Source: Syntrophobacterales bacterium
GTDB lineage: Bacteria > Desulfobacterota > Syntrophia > Syntrophales > UBA2192
Length of the DNA: 38,286 nt
Direction: 5' to 3'
Assembly: GCA_018053845.1 (NCBI GenBank)
Contig: JAGPKU010000019.1
Coordinates: forward strand, 1 to 38,286
The notes under the pieces were generated by a model. It ran no database searches. It was given only the letters and a program-made list of their open reading frames with translations, and was not told the origin of the DNA. Of this stretch, positions 27,323-34,652 are shown one piece after another (position 1 is the stretch's first letter; the number at the start of each line of letters is the position of its first letter). The position numbers were made by a program, and so were the translations under genes.

Positions 27323-27387
27323 GCGGGCAGGGTCCTGTCGCCCCGCCACCACCAGCCGAAGGTGTTGATTGCAAATGAGGTATGCAT
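27307..27387 (-). CDS. trpL: Trp leader peptide with three consecutive Trp codons
   Basis: A 26-codon ORF: ATG at 27387, TGA at 27307-27309. It begins MHTSFAIN, has FGWWWRG with TGG-TGG-TGG at 27346-27354, and ends AGPSY. Tryptophan is rare, so three in a row in a 26-residue peptide 13 codons before a stop that is itself followed by competing hairpins and a terminator is the hallmark of a trp leader. A weak ribosome site (ACAGG) lies about 8-9 nt upstream. Stalling at the Trp codons when charged tRNA-Trp is scarce would alter folding of the downstream RNA and let transcription reach trpB2. The 10-bp palindrome GTATGCATAC (27380-27389) spans the start codon. Confidence 0.82.
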   Translation of the reverse strand: MHTSFAINTFGWWWRGDRTLPAGPSY

Positions 27388-27404
27388 ACGCGAAACCTGT
27401 CTGC

Positions 27405-27433
27405 CCCTTATCACAGGCCTTTTGCGCTGTCAA
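27405..27433 (-). promoter_or_regulatory. Promoter candidate for the trpL-trpB2 transcript
   Basis: A perfect -35 TTGACA on the minus strand (27428-27433), then after 17 bp TAAGGG (27405-27410), or after 15 bp GATAAG (27407-27412). The -10 is weak. The transcript would begin about 10 nt before the leader-peptide ATG. Confidence 0.5.
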
Positions 27434-27553
27434 GCCATTAACGCGGGGGCGCCCCGTTCCGTGAAACCGCCCCGGGGAGTCGCTTCCGGGGGATGCGCGG
27501 GGCGCAGCGACGGGCCGCCGGGGGCGGCGGAGCGCCAGAATGTGCTTATTTTA

Positions 27554-27582
27554 TTGAAAAAACGGTGGTTTTCTGATAAGAA
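27554..27582 (+). promoter_or_regulatory. Promoter candidate for yrdC/sua5
   Basis: TTGAAA (27554-27559), 17-bp spacer, TAAGAA (27577-27582), 33 bp upstream of the gene start in an AT-rich stretch. Confidence 0.35.
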
Positions 27583-27614
27583 CGATTCCTGTCAACGAGA
27601 GATGGCCCAAATCT

Positions 27615-28223
27615 ATGCTCCTGTCCATCAACGAGAAAAACCCGCAGATCCGTCTGATCCGAAAGGCCGTGGAGGTGCTGCGAAACGGGGGGATCATCAT
27701 CTACCCCACCGACACGGTCTACGGGATCGGCTGCGACCTCTACAACAAGCGGGCGATCGAGAAGATCCACGAGATCAAGCGACGCAGCCAGAAACAGCCT
27801 TTCAGCTTCATCTGCGCAGATCTCAGGGACATCAGCCAGTACGCCATCGTCTCCAATTACGCCTACAAGACCATGAAGAGGCTGTTGCCGGGGCCCTACA
27901 CGTTCATCCTCCCCGCGTCGCGTCTCGTCCCGAAGATTCTCATGACGAAACGGCAGACGACGGGGATCCGGGTCCCCGCGAACGAAATCTGTCTGTCGCT
28001 CGTGCGCGAGCTGGGCCACCCCATCATCAGCACCAGCGCCTCGACGGACAAGGACGAAATCCTGAGCGACCCGGAGGAGATCCGGAAGCGCTACGGGCAT
28101 GCCGTGGAACTCATCCTCGACGGGGGGATTCTCGCATCGGAGAAGTCCAGCGTCATCAGCCTCGTGGACGACGTCCCCGAGGTGATCCGCGCCGGAAAGG
28201 GTGATGTGAGCGAGTTTGCGTGA
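27615..28223 (+). CDS. L-threonylcarbamoyladenylate synthase family (YrdC/Sua5/YciO)
   Basis: A 202-residue YrdC-fold protein. Motifs: GGIIIYPTDTVYGIGCDLYNKRA, RRSQKQPFSFICAD, LLPGPYTFILPAS, TTGIRVPAN and STSAS. YrdC/Sua5 makes threonylcarbamoyl-AMP from threonine, bicarbonate and ATP for t6A37 of ANN-decoding tRNAs. The KRRSQKQPFSF variant of the KxR...KxNP motif is more like the YciO branch, whose role is less certain, so activity is probable rather than proven. The ATG at 27615 has only a weak, distant GAGAG. rng follows after 40 bp. Confidence 0.88.
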   Translation: MLLSINEKNPQIRLIRKAVEVLRNGGIIIYPTDTVYGIGCDLYNKRAIEKIHEIKRRSQKQPFSFICADLRDISQYAIVSNYAYKTMKRLLPGPYTFILPASRLVPKILMTKRQTTGIRVPANEICLSLVRELGHPIISTSASTDKDEILSDPEEIRKRYGHAVELILDGGILASEKSSVISLVDDVPEVIRAGKGDVSEFA

Positions 28224-28263
28224 TGCCCGGTCAACCCGGTGGGGGACAGCGAGGAACGCATTC

Positions 28264-30027
28264 ATGAAGAAGATCATGCTCATCAACGCCGTGGACGAGG
28301 AGCTGAGCCGGATGGCCGTCCTCGAGAGCGGCAAGCTCGTGGAGTACAACATCCAGATGTCGGCCCGCGAGCCCATCACGGGGAACATCTACAAGGGAGT
28401 CGTGCTCAAGGTGGAGCGGGGCCTCCAGGCGGCCTTCGTGGACTACGGGGCCAAGAAGCACGGATTTCTGCCCCTGCACGACGTGAGCCCCGAGTACTTC
28501 CGCTCCGAGGACGAGGGCGGGGAGGAGGGTCACCGGCACCGCCGGCCGCTCCTCCGGAACGGCCAGGAGCTTCTCGTCCAGGTGGTCCGCGAGGAGAAGG
28601 ACCACAAGGGCGCGATGCTGACGACCTACATTTCCCTGCCCGGCCGCTACATCGTCCTGATGCCGAACCGGCAGAGCACGGGCATCTCCCGCAAGATCGA
28701 CGACGACGAGTCGCGCAAGAACCTCATGGCGCTCATGGAGCAGATCGCGGCCGAGGACCGCGTGGGCTTCATCGTCCGCACGGCGGGCATGAACCGCACC
28801 AAGCAGGAGCTCTCGCGGGACTACTACGTCCTGCTCAAGATCTGGCGGGACATCGAGAAGAAGGCCCGGGAGGTCCACGCCCCCGCGCTCATCCACCAGG
28901 AGGGCGACTTCGGGGTGCGCTCGCTCAGGGACTACTTCACGTCGGAGATCCAGGAGATCCTCGTCGACGACCTGGAGACCTTCCGGAAGATGCGGGCCTA
29001 CATCAACACGGTGGCGCCCCGCAACGTGAAGATGATCAAGCTCTACCAGGACAAGACGCCGCTGTTCGACCGCTACCATCTCGAACCCCAGATCGACGCC
29101 ATCTACAAGGAGCGGGTCGAGCTCAAGAGCGGCGGCTACCTGATCATCAACCCCACGGAGGCGATGATCACGATCGACGTCAACTCGGGGAGGGCCTCGG
29201 ACCGCCGCGACGTCGAGGAGACGGCCTATCGCGCCAACCTGGAGGCCGCCGAGGAGATCGCCCGGCAGCTGCGTCTGCGCGACCTCGGGGGGCTCATCGT
29301 CATCGACTTCATCGACATGAAGGACCGCAAGCACATCGCCGAGATCGAGAAGGCCTTCAAGAAGGCCCTGAGCCTCGACCGGGCCCGGACCCAGATCTCG
29401 CGGATCTCCAAGTTCGGGATGATGGAGCTGTCCCGCCAGCGCAAGAAGTCCAACATCCAGGAGATCAGCCATGTGACCTGCCCGCACTGCAAGGGCGCCG
29501 GCATGCGGCCCTCCCTGGAGTACGCGGCCCTGAGCACCTTCCGCAAGATCCGCCTCAACGTCCTGAAGGGGACCTACGCGTCCGTGCGGATCACGCTGCC
29601 CCACGAGATCGCCAACTACCTGCTCAACCAGAAGCGCAGCGACATCGTGGAGCTGGAGAACCAGCACAACGTCTCGATTCTCATCTCCGGCAACCCCGAC
29701 ATGCTCTGGGAGGAGGCGAAGTTCGAGTTCGTCGAGCGCGAGCCGATCCCGCTGGCGCCGCCCGAGGCGGAGGAAGCCGGGGCCGAGGAGCCCAGGGCCG
29801 AAGGCGCAGCCGGGGAGGCCGGCCGGGGGACGCGCAAGAAACGGTCGCGGCGCGGGCGCCGCCGGTCCGGCGAGCGCAAGGAGGAAACGGCGCAGGAGGG
29901 AGGGCCGGCCCCCGCGGAGCCGCAGCCGGCCCCCGGGCCCGAGGAGCCCGCGCGGCAGGAGCCCCCCGAGGAGAAGAAACCCGGCGGCGGGATCATCACG
30001 AGGATCTACGATATCTTCAAGTTTTAG
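28264..30027 (+). CDS. rng: Ribonuclease E/G family endoribonuclease
   Basis: A 587-residue single-strand endoribonuclease for rRNA maturation and mRNA decay. S1 domain at about residues 37-130 (GNIYKGVVLKVERGLQAAFVDYG, KHGFLPLHDV), 5'-sensor/RNase H region, catalytic Asp305 (MITIDVNSG) and Asp348 (IVIDFIDM), which match the E. coli RNase E Asp303/Asp346 spacing, and the Zn-link CPHC at Cys406/Cys409. After about residue 495 comes a low-complexity tail, basic (RKKRSRRGRRR) then Pro/Glu-rich, shorter than the RNase E scaffold but longer than RNase G, ending in conserved-looking GGGIITRIYDIFKF. The ATG at 28264 has GAGGAA 7 nt upstream. The TAG stop is fused to an AGGC repeat array. Confidence 0.94.
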   Translation: MKKIMLINAVDEELSRMAVLESGKLVEYNIQMSAREPITGNIYKGVVLKVERGLQAAFVDYGAKKHGFLPLHDVSPEYFRSEDEGGEEGHRHRRPLLRNGQELLVQVVREEKDHKGAMLTTYISLPGRYIVLMPNRQSTGISRKIDDDESRKNLMALMEQIAAEDRVGFIVRTAGMNRTKQELSRDYYVLLKIWRDIEKKAREVHAPALIHQEGDFGVRSLRDYFTSEIQEILVDDLETFRKMRAYINTVAPRNVKMIKLYQDKTPLFDRYHLEPQIDAIYKERVELKSGGYLIINPTEAMITIDVNSGRASDRRDVEETAYRANLEAAEEIARQLRLRDLGGLIVIDFIDMKDRKHIAEIEKAFKKALSLDRARTQISRISKFGMMELSRQRKKSNIQEISHVTCPHCKGAGMRPSLEYAALSTFRKIRLNVLKGTYASVRITLPHEIANYLLNQKRSDIVELENQHNVSILISGNPDMLWEEAKFEFVEREPIPLAPPEAEEAGAEEPRAEGAAGEAGRGTRKKRSRRGRRRSGERKEETAQEGGPAPAEPQPAPGPEEPARQEPPEEKKPGGGIITRIYDIFKF

Positions 30028-30053
30028 GCAAAAGGCCTGAGGCCAGAGGCAAA
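30026..30053 (+). repeat. Four-unit AGGCNNN heptamer array at the rng stop
   Basis: AGGCAAA, AGGCCTG, AGGCCAG, AGGCAAA in exact 7-bp register, starting at the second base of the rng TAG stop and ending 14 bp before the convergent proC stop. Confidence 0.7.
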
Positions 30054-30067
30054 AAATCCCCCGGACC

Positions 30068-30883
30068 TCATTTTCCCTTCCCCAGCTCCCTGGAGCGCAG
30101 GGTCGCCGCCTCGACGGCCGAGATGAGGGCCGAGCGAAGCCCGCCCGCCTCCAGGGCCTGGATGCCGGCGATCGTCGTCCCGCCGGGCGAGGTCACCATG
30201 TCCCGCAGCTCTCCGGGGTGCTTGCCGCTGTCGAGAACCAGCCTGGCCGCCCCCAGGAGCGTCTGGGCCGCCAGCTTGACGGCCACGTCGCGGGGCAGCC
30301 CCATGAGCACGCCCCCGTCGGAGAGCGCGTCGATGACGATGAACCCGTAGGCCGGGCCGCTGCCGGAGAGCCCCGTCACGGTGTCCATGAGGTCTTCCTT
30401 GACGACGACCGTCACGCCCAGGGCGTCGAAGATCTCGCGGGCCGCGGCCAGGTCGGCCCCCGAGGCCGATTCGCCGGCCGCCAGAGCCGCCGCCCCCTCG
30501 CCGACGAGGGCCGGCGTGTTGGGCATGACCCGGACGATGGGAACGCCCTTCCTGAGGTGCTCGGCGATGAAACGGATGGGGATCCCGGCGGCGATCGAAA
30601 TCACGAGCTTTTTGCGGTCGATGACGGGGGACAGCTCCTTGAGCACATCGCCCATCCCCTGGGGCTTGACGGCCAGGATGACGATGTCGGCTTCCCGGGC
30701 GGCCTTGCGGTTGTCCTCCGTCACGGCGACGGCGTACTTGCCCTTCAGGTAGGCCAGCCGGTCGGGAACGATGTCGGTCACGGTCACGCCTGCGGGCTGG
30801 GCCAGGCCGGCCTTCAGGATGCCGCCGGCGATGACCTCCCCCATCTTCCCCCCGCCGATGACGACAATCTTCTTTGCCTTCAT
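30068..30883 (-). CDS. proC: Pyrroline-5-carboxylate reductase
   Basis: The last step of proline synthesis: NAD(P)H reduction of pyrroline-5-carboxylate. The 271-residue protein has the N-terminal dinucleotide fold VVIGGGKMGEVIAGGIL, VILAVKPQ, RVMPNTPALVGEGA, and the C-terminal signature GLSGSGPAYGFIVIDALSDGG with QTLLGAARLVLDSG and VTSPGGTTIAGI. GGAGGGAG lies upstream of the ATG. It is divergent from yggT across 248 bp; proC-yggT adjacency is common across bacteria, although usually on one strand. Confidence 0.96.
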   Translation of the reverse strand: MKAKKIVVIGGGKMGEVIAGGILKAGLAQPAGVTVTDIVPDRLAYLKGKYAVAVTEDNRKAAREADIVILAVKPQGMGDVLKELSPVIDRKKLVISIAAGIPIRFIAEHLRKGVPIVRVMPNTPALVGEGAAALAAGESASGADLAAAREIFDALGVTVVVKEDLMDTVTGLSGSGPAYGFIVIDALSDGGVLMGLPRDVAVKLAAQTLLGAARLVLDSGKHPGELRDMVTSPGGTTIAGIQALEAGGLRSALISAVEAATLRSRELGKGK

Positions 30884-31072
30884 GATGTTGGCTCCCTCCT
30901 GTTTTTATCCGCCCGGCGGGGCCGAAGGTCCCCCGTCTGGCATGAATCTTGTTATTACCTCGTCATGGCACCGGACTGCCCGCCCGGGTGCAGGCGGGGG
31001 CCGGGATGGCCCCGCGGAGGCCACCTCCGGGAAACCCCGCACCGGGTGCGGGTTTCCGCCAGAATATAAGCC

Positions 31073-31101
31073 TTGACATTTACGAACTCAACTTTTATTT
31101 T
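31073..31101 (+). promoter_or_regulatory. Sigma-70-type promoter candidate for yggT-divIVA
   Basis: A perfect -35 TTGACA (31073-31078), 17-bp spacer, TATTTT (31096-31101), 31 bp upstream of the yggT start. A stem-loop (GGAAACCcCGCA/TGCGGGTTTCC, 31030-31057) lies just upstream in the divergent region. Confidence 0.55.
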
Positions 31102-31131
31102 CGAACTCCTGCTTTTTTCGAAGGGTACGCG

Positions 31132-31434
31132 ATGTTCCTTGTAGCCAATTTGCTGGAGGCCTTTGCCAGGATCCTTGACGTGGCGCTGGGCCTCTATACC
31201 TGGGTGATCATCATCCGCGCCCTTCTGTCCTGGGTAAACCCCGACCCCTACAACCCCATCGTCCAGTTCCTGTACCGGGCGACGGAGCCGGTCCTGCGGC
31301 CGGTGAGGCGGTGGCTGCCCCTGAGAAACCTCGGCATCGACCTTTCGCCCGTCATCGTCATCGCGGCGATTCTGTTCCTGCAATATTTCCTGGTCCCGAG
31401 CCTGATCCAGACGGCGTTCAAGCTCCGGTCCTGA
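31132..31434 (+). CDS. yggT: YggT/YlmG family membrane protein
   Basis: A 100-residue protein of one YggT repeat: two hydrophobic segments (about 2-35 and 68-92) around a conserved WVNPDPYNPIVQFLYRATEPVLRPVRRWLP region. Gram-positive and chloroplast YlmG homologues lie near division genes and influence nucleoid or septum organisation; the molecular function is unresolved. The ATG at 31132 has AAGGG 6 nt upstream and a good promoter candidate. The DivIVA-domain gene follows after 3 bp. Confidence 0.93.
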   Translation: MFLVANLLEAFARILDVALGLYTWVIIIRALLSWVNPDPYNPIVQFLYRATEPVLRPVRRWLPLRNLGIDLSPVIVIAAILFLQYFLVPSLIQTAFKLRS

Positions 31435-31437
31435 CGG

Positions 31438-33927
31438 ATGGCGTTTGTGAAGATTTCCCCGAAAGACGTCCGGCAGCGGCAGTTCAAGAAAGGCTTCACG
31501 GGATACGACCCCGAGGAAGTCGGCGCGTACATGAAGGCCGTGGCCGCCGAGCTGGAGCGCCAGATCGAGCAGAACGCCCGCCTCTCCGAGCTCATCGCCG
31601 ATCTGGAGAAGAAGCTCACCGTCCTGAAGGTCAAGAAGATCTTCGGCGGCAAGGAGAAGGGCGAAGACCTCCCGCCCGAGGTCAAGAAGGACGTCGAGCA
31701 GATCCTCGCCGACGCGAAGGCCAAGGCCGAGGGAATGCTCAGCGCGGCGAAGGCCGAGTCCGATGCGCTGCGGGCCAAGATCAAGGAAGACACCGCCAAG
31801 GAGTTCGAGAAGCAGTACGGGCAGATGCTCGAGGAGGCCCGCGCCCACCAGCTCAAGACCCAGCTGCTGCAGCTCCAGGCCGAGGAGAACTACAACAACA
31901 CCGTCGCCCAGGCGAAGGCCAAGGCCGAGGAACTCGTCCGGGAAGCCACCGCGAGACGTGACGAGCTCGCGGCGCGCATCCGCGAGGAGTACCGCGCCGA
32001 GGCCGAGAGGCTCATGGCCGAGACGAGGGGCCGGGCGGAGAAGATGCTCGAAGAGGCCCGCAGCGAGGAGGCCGCGCTCGGGCAGGCGCTGGACCTCGAA
32101 GGGGCCCGGCAGCAGGCAAACGACGTCATTGAGGAGGCCCGGGCCCGCGCGAAGGAGATCGTCGGCGCGGCGCGCCGGGAGGCGGAAACGCTCGCCGTCC
32201 GTCAGGTGGAAGCCGCCGGGCAGGAAATCGAGCGCGCGAAGGCCGAGGCCGAGGCGATCCTGAAAAAGGCCCGCGAGGAGGCCGCCGCCCTCAGGGAAAA
32301 GCAGCAGGCGGAGCTGGCCAAGGAGCTCGAGCCGAAGGCAAAGGAAATCCTCTCCGAGGCGCAGGCGCGGGCCGAGAAGATCGTCCGGGAGGCCGAGGCC
32401 AAGGCCAGAGAGCTCGAACCGAAGGCGGACGAGCTGCTCTCCGGCGCCCGGGCCCGGGCCGACAAGATCGTCAAGGACGCCGAGACGGCGGCATCGGAGC
32501 TGAAGAGACGGCAGGAAGAGGTCCTGGTCAAGGAACTCAAGGCGAAACGCCAGGAGATGGTCGGCGAGGCCCAGGCCGAGGCCGAGGCGATCCTGAAAAA
32601 GGCCCGCGAGGAGGCCGCCGAGCTGAAAAGCCGGCAGCAGGAGCCGTCGCGGGAGGCCGATCCGAGGGCGAAGGAACTCATCGCGGACGCGCGGGAGCGT
32701 GCCGCGCGGATCCTCAAGGAGGCCGAGGCCCAGGCGGCCGAGCTCATGGCCCGGCAGCAGGAGATCGTGGAGAAGACCTTCGAGGAGAAGCGCAAGGAGC
32801 TCTTCGATCAGGCCAGGGCCGATGCCGAGCGGGCCGTCGTCGAGGCCCGCAAGGAAGCCGAGACGATCCGGGCGAAGATGAAAGCGGAGGCCGTCGACGC
32901 CGCGCACAAGGAGTACAAGGCGATCCTGGAGAAGGCGGGGGCCGACGCCGAGGCCCTCCTCAAGGAGGCCGGGGGTCTCCTGGCGGCGCAGGACAAGGCC
33001 CGGGAAGCGGAAAAGAAATCGGCCGAGCTTCTCGAAGAGGCGAAGAAAAAGGCCGACGACATCATCAACCGCGCCATGATCGAGGCCGAGGACCACCGGG
33101 CGAAGCTGCAGGAGGATCTGGCGAAGGAAGCCGAAAGGAAAACGAAGGAAATGCTCTCGCAGGCGCAGGCGCAGACCGATCAGCTCCTTGCCGCCGCCAA
33201 GGCCGAGGCGGAGAAGCAGACCCGCAAGTGGAAGGAAGAGGCCCTGAAGGACGCCGAGAAGCAGGGCCAGGGCCTCATCGCCGAGGCGAAGGTCCAGGCC
33301 GAGAAGATCCTCAAGGAGGCCGCCGCGCAGGCATCGGTCCAGAGGGAAAAGCTCGAGGAGGAAAACCGGAAGGCCCACGAGACGCTGCTCGCGGACGCGA
33401 AGGCCCGGGCCGAGAAGATTCTCAAGGAAGCCGAGGGCCAGGCGGCCGCCCTGAAGGCCAGGCTCGCCGAGGAGGGCCGAAAGGAGCAGGAGAAGATCCT
33501 GGCCGAGGCGAAGGCCCAGGCCGAGGCGTACCTGAAGAAAGCCCAGGCGGAGACCGACCAGGACAAGGCCAGGAACGCCGCCGAGGGTCAGGTTGCGGGG
33601 CAGAACCTCCAGGCCCTGCGCAACGAGGTCGAGATCCTCACCGAGGAGATCGAGAAGCTCAAGAACCTCAAGGCCTGGCACGAGAAGGACTTCTTCTCGT
33701 TTCTCACCTTCAACCTCGAGCTGCTCGAGACCTGGAAGAAAGGCCTCGACATCCCCATCCCCGTGAATACCGGCCGCTCCGAGGCGGACCACCTCCGCGG
33801 CGAGATCAAGAAGCTCTCCAACATCAAGAACCAGCTCGAGAAGTACTTCGAGTCCTTCATGGATTTCAACCAGAAGCTGCTCGAGGCGATGAAGAAGGGG
33901 AGCGCCGACTGGGACGGCATCCAGTAA
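31438..33927 (+). CDS. Giant DivIVA-domain coiled-coil protein
   Basis: An 829-residue protein. Residues 4-60 match the DivIVA N-terminal lipid-binding domain (SPKDVRQRQFKKGFTGYDPEEVGAYMKAV). Residues about 85-715 are almost pure Ala/Glu/Lys/Arg coiled coil, with recurring AKARAEKILKEAE-like units and a near-exact 47-bp DNA repeat (32241-32287 and 32574-32620, 111 codons apart), showing internal duplication. The last ~110 residues are less repetitive (KAWHEKDFFSFLTFNLELLETWKKG, NQLEKYFESFMDFNQKLLEAMKKG). DivIVA proteins are usually 150-350 residues and mark curved membrane at poles and septa. Its start is 3 bp after yggT with no clear ribosome site, implying coupling. The function is inferred from the N-terminal domain only. 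Confidence 0.82.
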   Translation: MAFVKISPKDVRQRQFKKGFTGYDPEEVGAYMKAVAAELERQIEQNARLSELIADLEKKLTVLKVKKIFGGKEKGEDLPPEVKKDVEQILADAKAKAEGMLSAAKAESDALRAKIKEDTAKEFEKQYGQMLEEARAHQLKTQLLQLQAEENYNNTVAQAKAKAEELVREATARRDELAARIREEYRAEAERLMAETRGRAEKMLEEARSEEAALGQALDLEGARQQANDVIEEARARAKEIVGAARREAETLAVRQVEAAGQEIERAKAEAEAILKKAREEAAALREKQQAELAKELEPKAKEILSEAQARAEKIVREAEAKARELEPKADELLSGARARADKIVKDAETAASELKRRQEEVLVKELKAKRQEMVGEAQAEAEAILKKAREEAAELKSRQQEPSREADPRAKELIADARERAARILKEAEAQAAELMARQQEIVEKTFEEKRKELFDQARADAERAVVEARKEAETIRAKMKAEAVDAAHKEYKAILEKAGADAEALLKEAGGLLAAQDKAREAEKKSAELLEEAKKKADDIINRAMIEAEDHRAKLQEDLAKEAERKTKEMLSQAQAQTDQLLAAAKAEAEKQTRKWKEEALKDAEKQGQGLIAEAKVQAEKILKEAAAQASVQREKLEEENRKAHETLLADAKARAEKILKEAEGQAAALKARLAEEGRKEQEKILAEAKAQAEAYLKKAQAETDQDKARNAAEGQVAGQNLQALRNEVEILTEEIEKLKNLKAWHEKDFFSFLTFNLELLETWKKGLDIPIPVNTGRSEADHLRGEIKKLSNIKNQLEKYFESFMDFNQKLLEAMKKGSADWDGIQ

Positions 33928-34002
33928 GCCCGAGGCACCAATCCCTCACGCCCCCCCTTTTGCAAAGACGCCGCGTCGCAATATTGAAAAACGCCGAAAT
34001 CA

Positions 34003-34083
34003 TGTCATTCCCGCGGAAGCGGGAATCCAGAACTCATCGAAAAGACCGGATTCCGCATCGCGCTGCGCTTGTGCGGAATGACA
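34003..34083. repeat. 81-bp MITE-like element with 9-bp terminal inverted repeats
   Basis: Bounded by TGTCATTCC (34003-34011) and GGAATGACA (34075-34083). Inside are ATTCCC-8nt-GGGAAT (34007-34026), the pattern of neisserial dRS3 repeats, and a second stem ATTCCGCA/TGCGGAAT (34050-34057 with 34072-34079). No coding capacity. It fills much of the 238-bp gap after divIVA; a further small hairpin (TCCCGAAGCGGGA) follows. Confidence 0.7.
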
Positions 34084-34165
34084 ACATCGGCATTGCGACA
34101 CCGTCCCGAAGCGGGATGGAAGGGGGATTTCGTTCCAACCCGTATCCCTCGCCAGAACACGGACC

Positions 34166-34465
34166 ATGCTGACCCTCAAGGAAACCCCGACCGGCGTGCA
34201 GTTCGCCGTCCGCGTGGTCCCCGGGGCCTCGAAGAACGAGGTGTCGGGCATCCAGGACGATGCCCTGAAGATCCGGCTGACGGCGCCGGCCGTCGAGGGG
34301 AAGGCGAACCGGGCCTGCGTCGATTTCCTGGCCGGCCTGCTCGGGGTTCGCCGCTCGGCTCTGGCCATCGCCTCGGGAGAGAAATCACGAAGGAAGACCG
34401 TCACGGTCGGGGGGATCGGCCGCGCGGTGCTGGAGGCCCGCCTGAAAGGTCTCCTGGGGCCCTGA
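34166..34465 (+). CDS. yggU: DUF167 / YggU family protein
   Basis: A 99-residue protein with the DUF167 core: VVPGASKNEVSGIQDDALKIRLTAPAVEGKANRACVDFLAGLLGV, then SGEKSRRKTVTVGG. Structures of the family show a small alpha/beta fold; the function is unknown. yggU commonly neighbours yggT and proC, as here with divIVA and a repeat element inserted between. The ATG at 34166 has only a weak GGA upstream. murJ follows. Confidence 0.93.
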   Translation: MLTLKETPTGVQFAVRVVPGASKNEVSGIQDDALKIRLTAPAVEGKANRACVDFLAGLLGVRRSALAIASGEKSRRKTVTVGGIGRAVLEARLKGLLGP

Positions 34466-34652
34466 GGCAAAGACCGGAGAAAAGGACCGGGACCCTCATC
34501 CGGGCTTGACGCGGTTGAGGGTCCTTCTGTATGAGTGTGAAGCTCCCGTTTTCAGGACGGCCCGCACCCGGTACGCTCATGTGCGCGAGGCCCGCCCCTT
34601 CCTCCTCTCTAAAGGGGCATGGAGGGGGATTTCCCGGAGCAACCGATTCCCG

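Noticed and set aside
27380-27389. TrpR operator at GTATGCATAC in the trpB2 leader
   Set aside because: The palindrome is only 10 bp and does not match the known TrpR operator core; it overlaps the leader start codon, not the promoter.
28239-30350. 703-codon plus-strand frame overlapping rng in another frame
   Set aside because: Pro/Gly/Arg/His-rich shadow frame; RNase E/G motifs with correct spacing are in the chosen frame.
30955-33792. 945-codon open frame on the minus strand opposite the DivIVA gene
   Set aside because: Leu/Gly/Arg-rich mirror of a repetitive GC-rich coding sequence, with no domain and no ribosome site; the plus-strand DivIVA reading explains it.
34506-34652. 49-residue N-terminal extension of MurJ
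   Set aside because: Not hydrophobic or family-like; the protein from 34653 already has full normal length.
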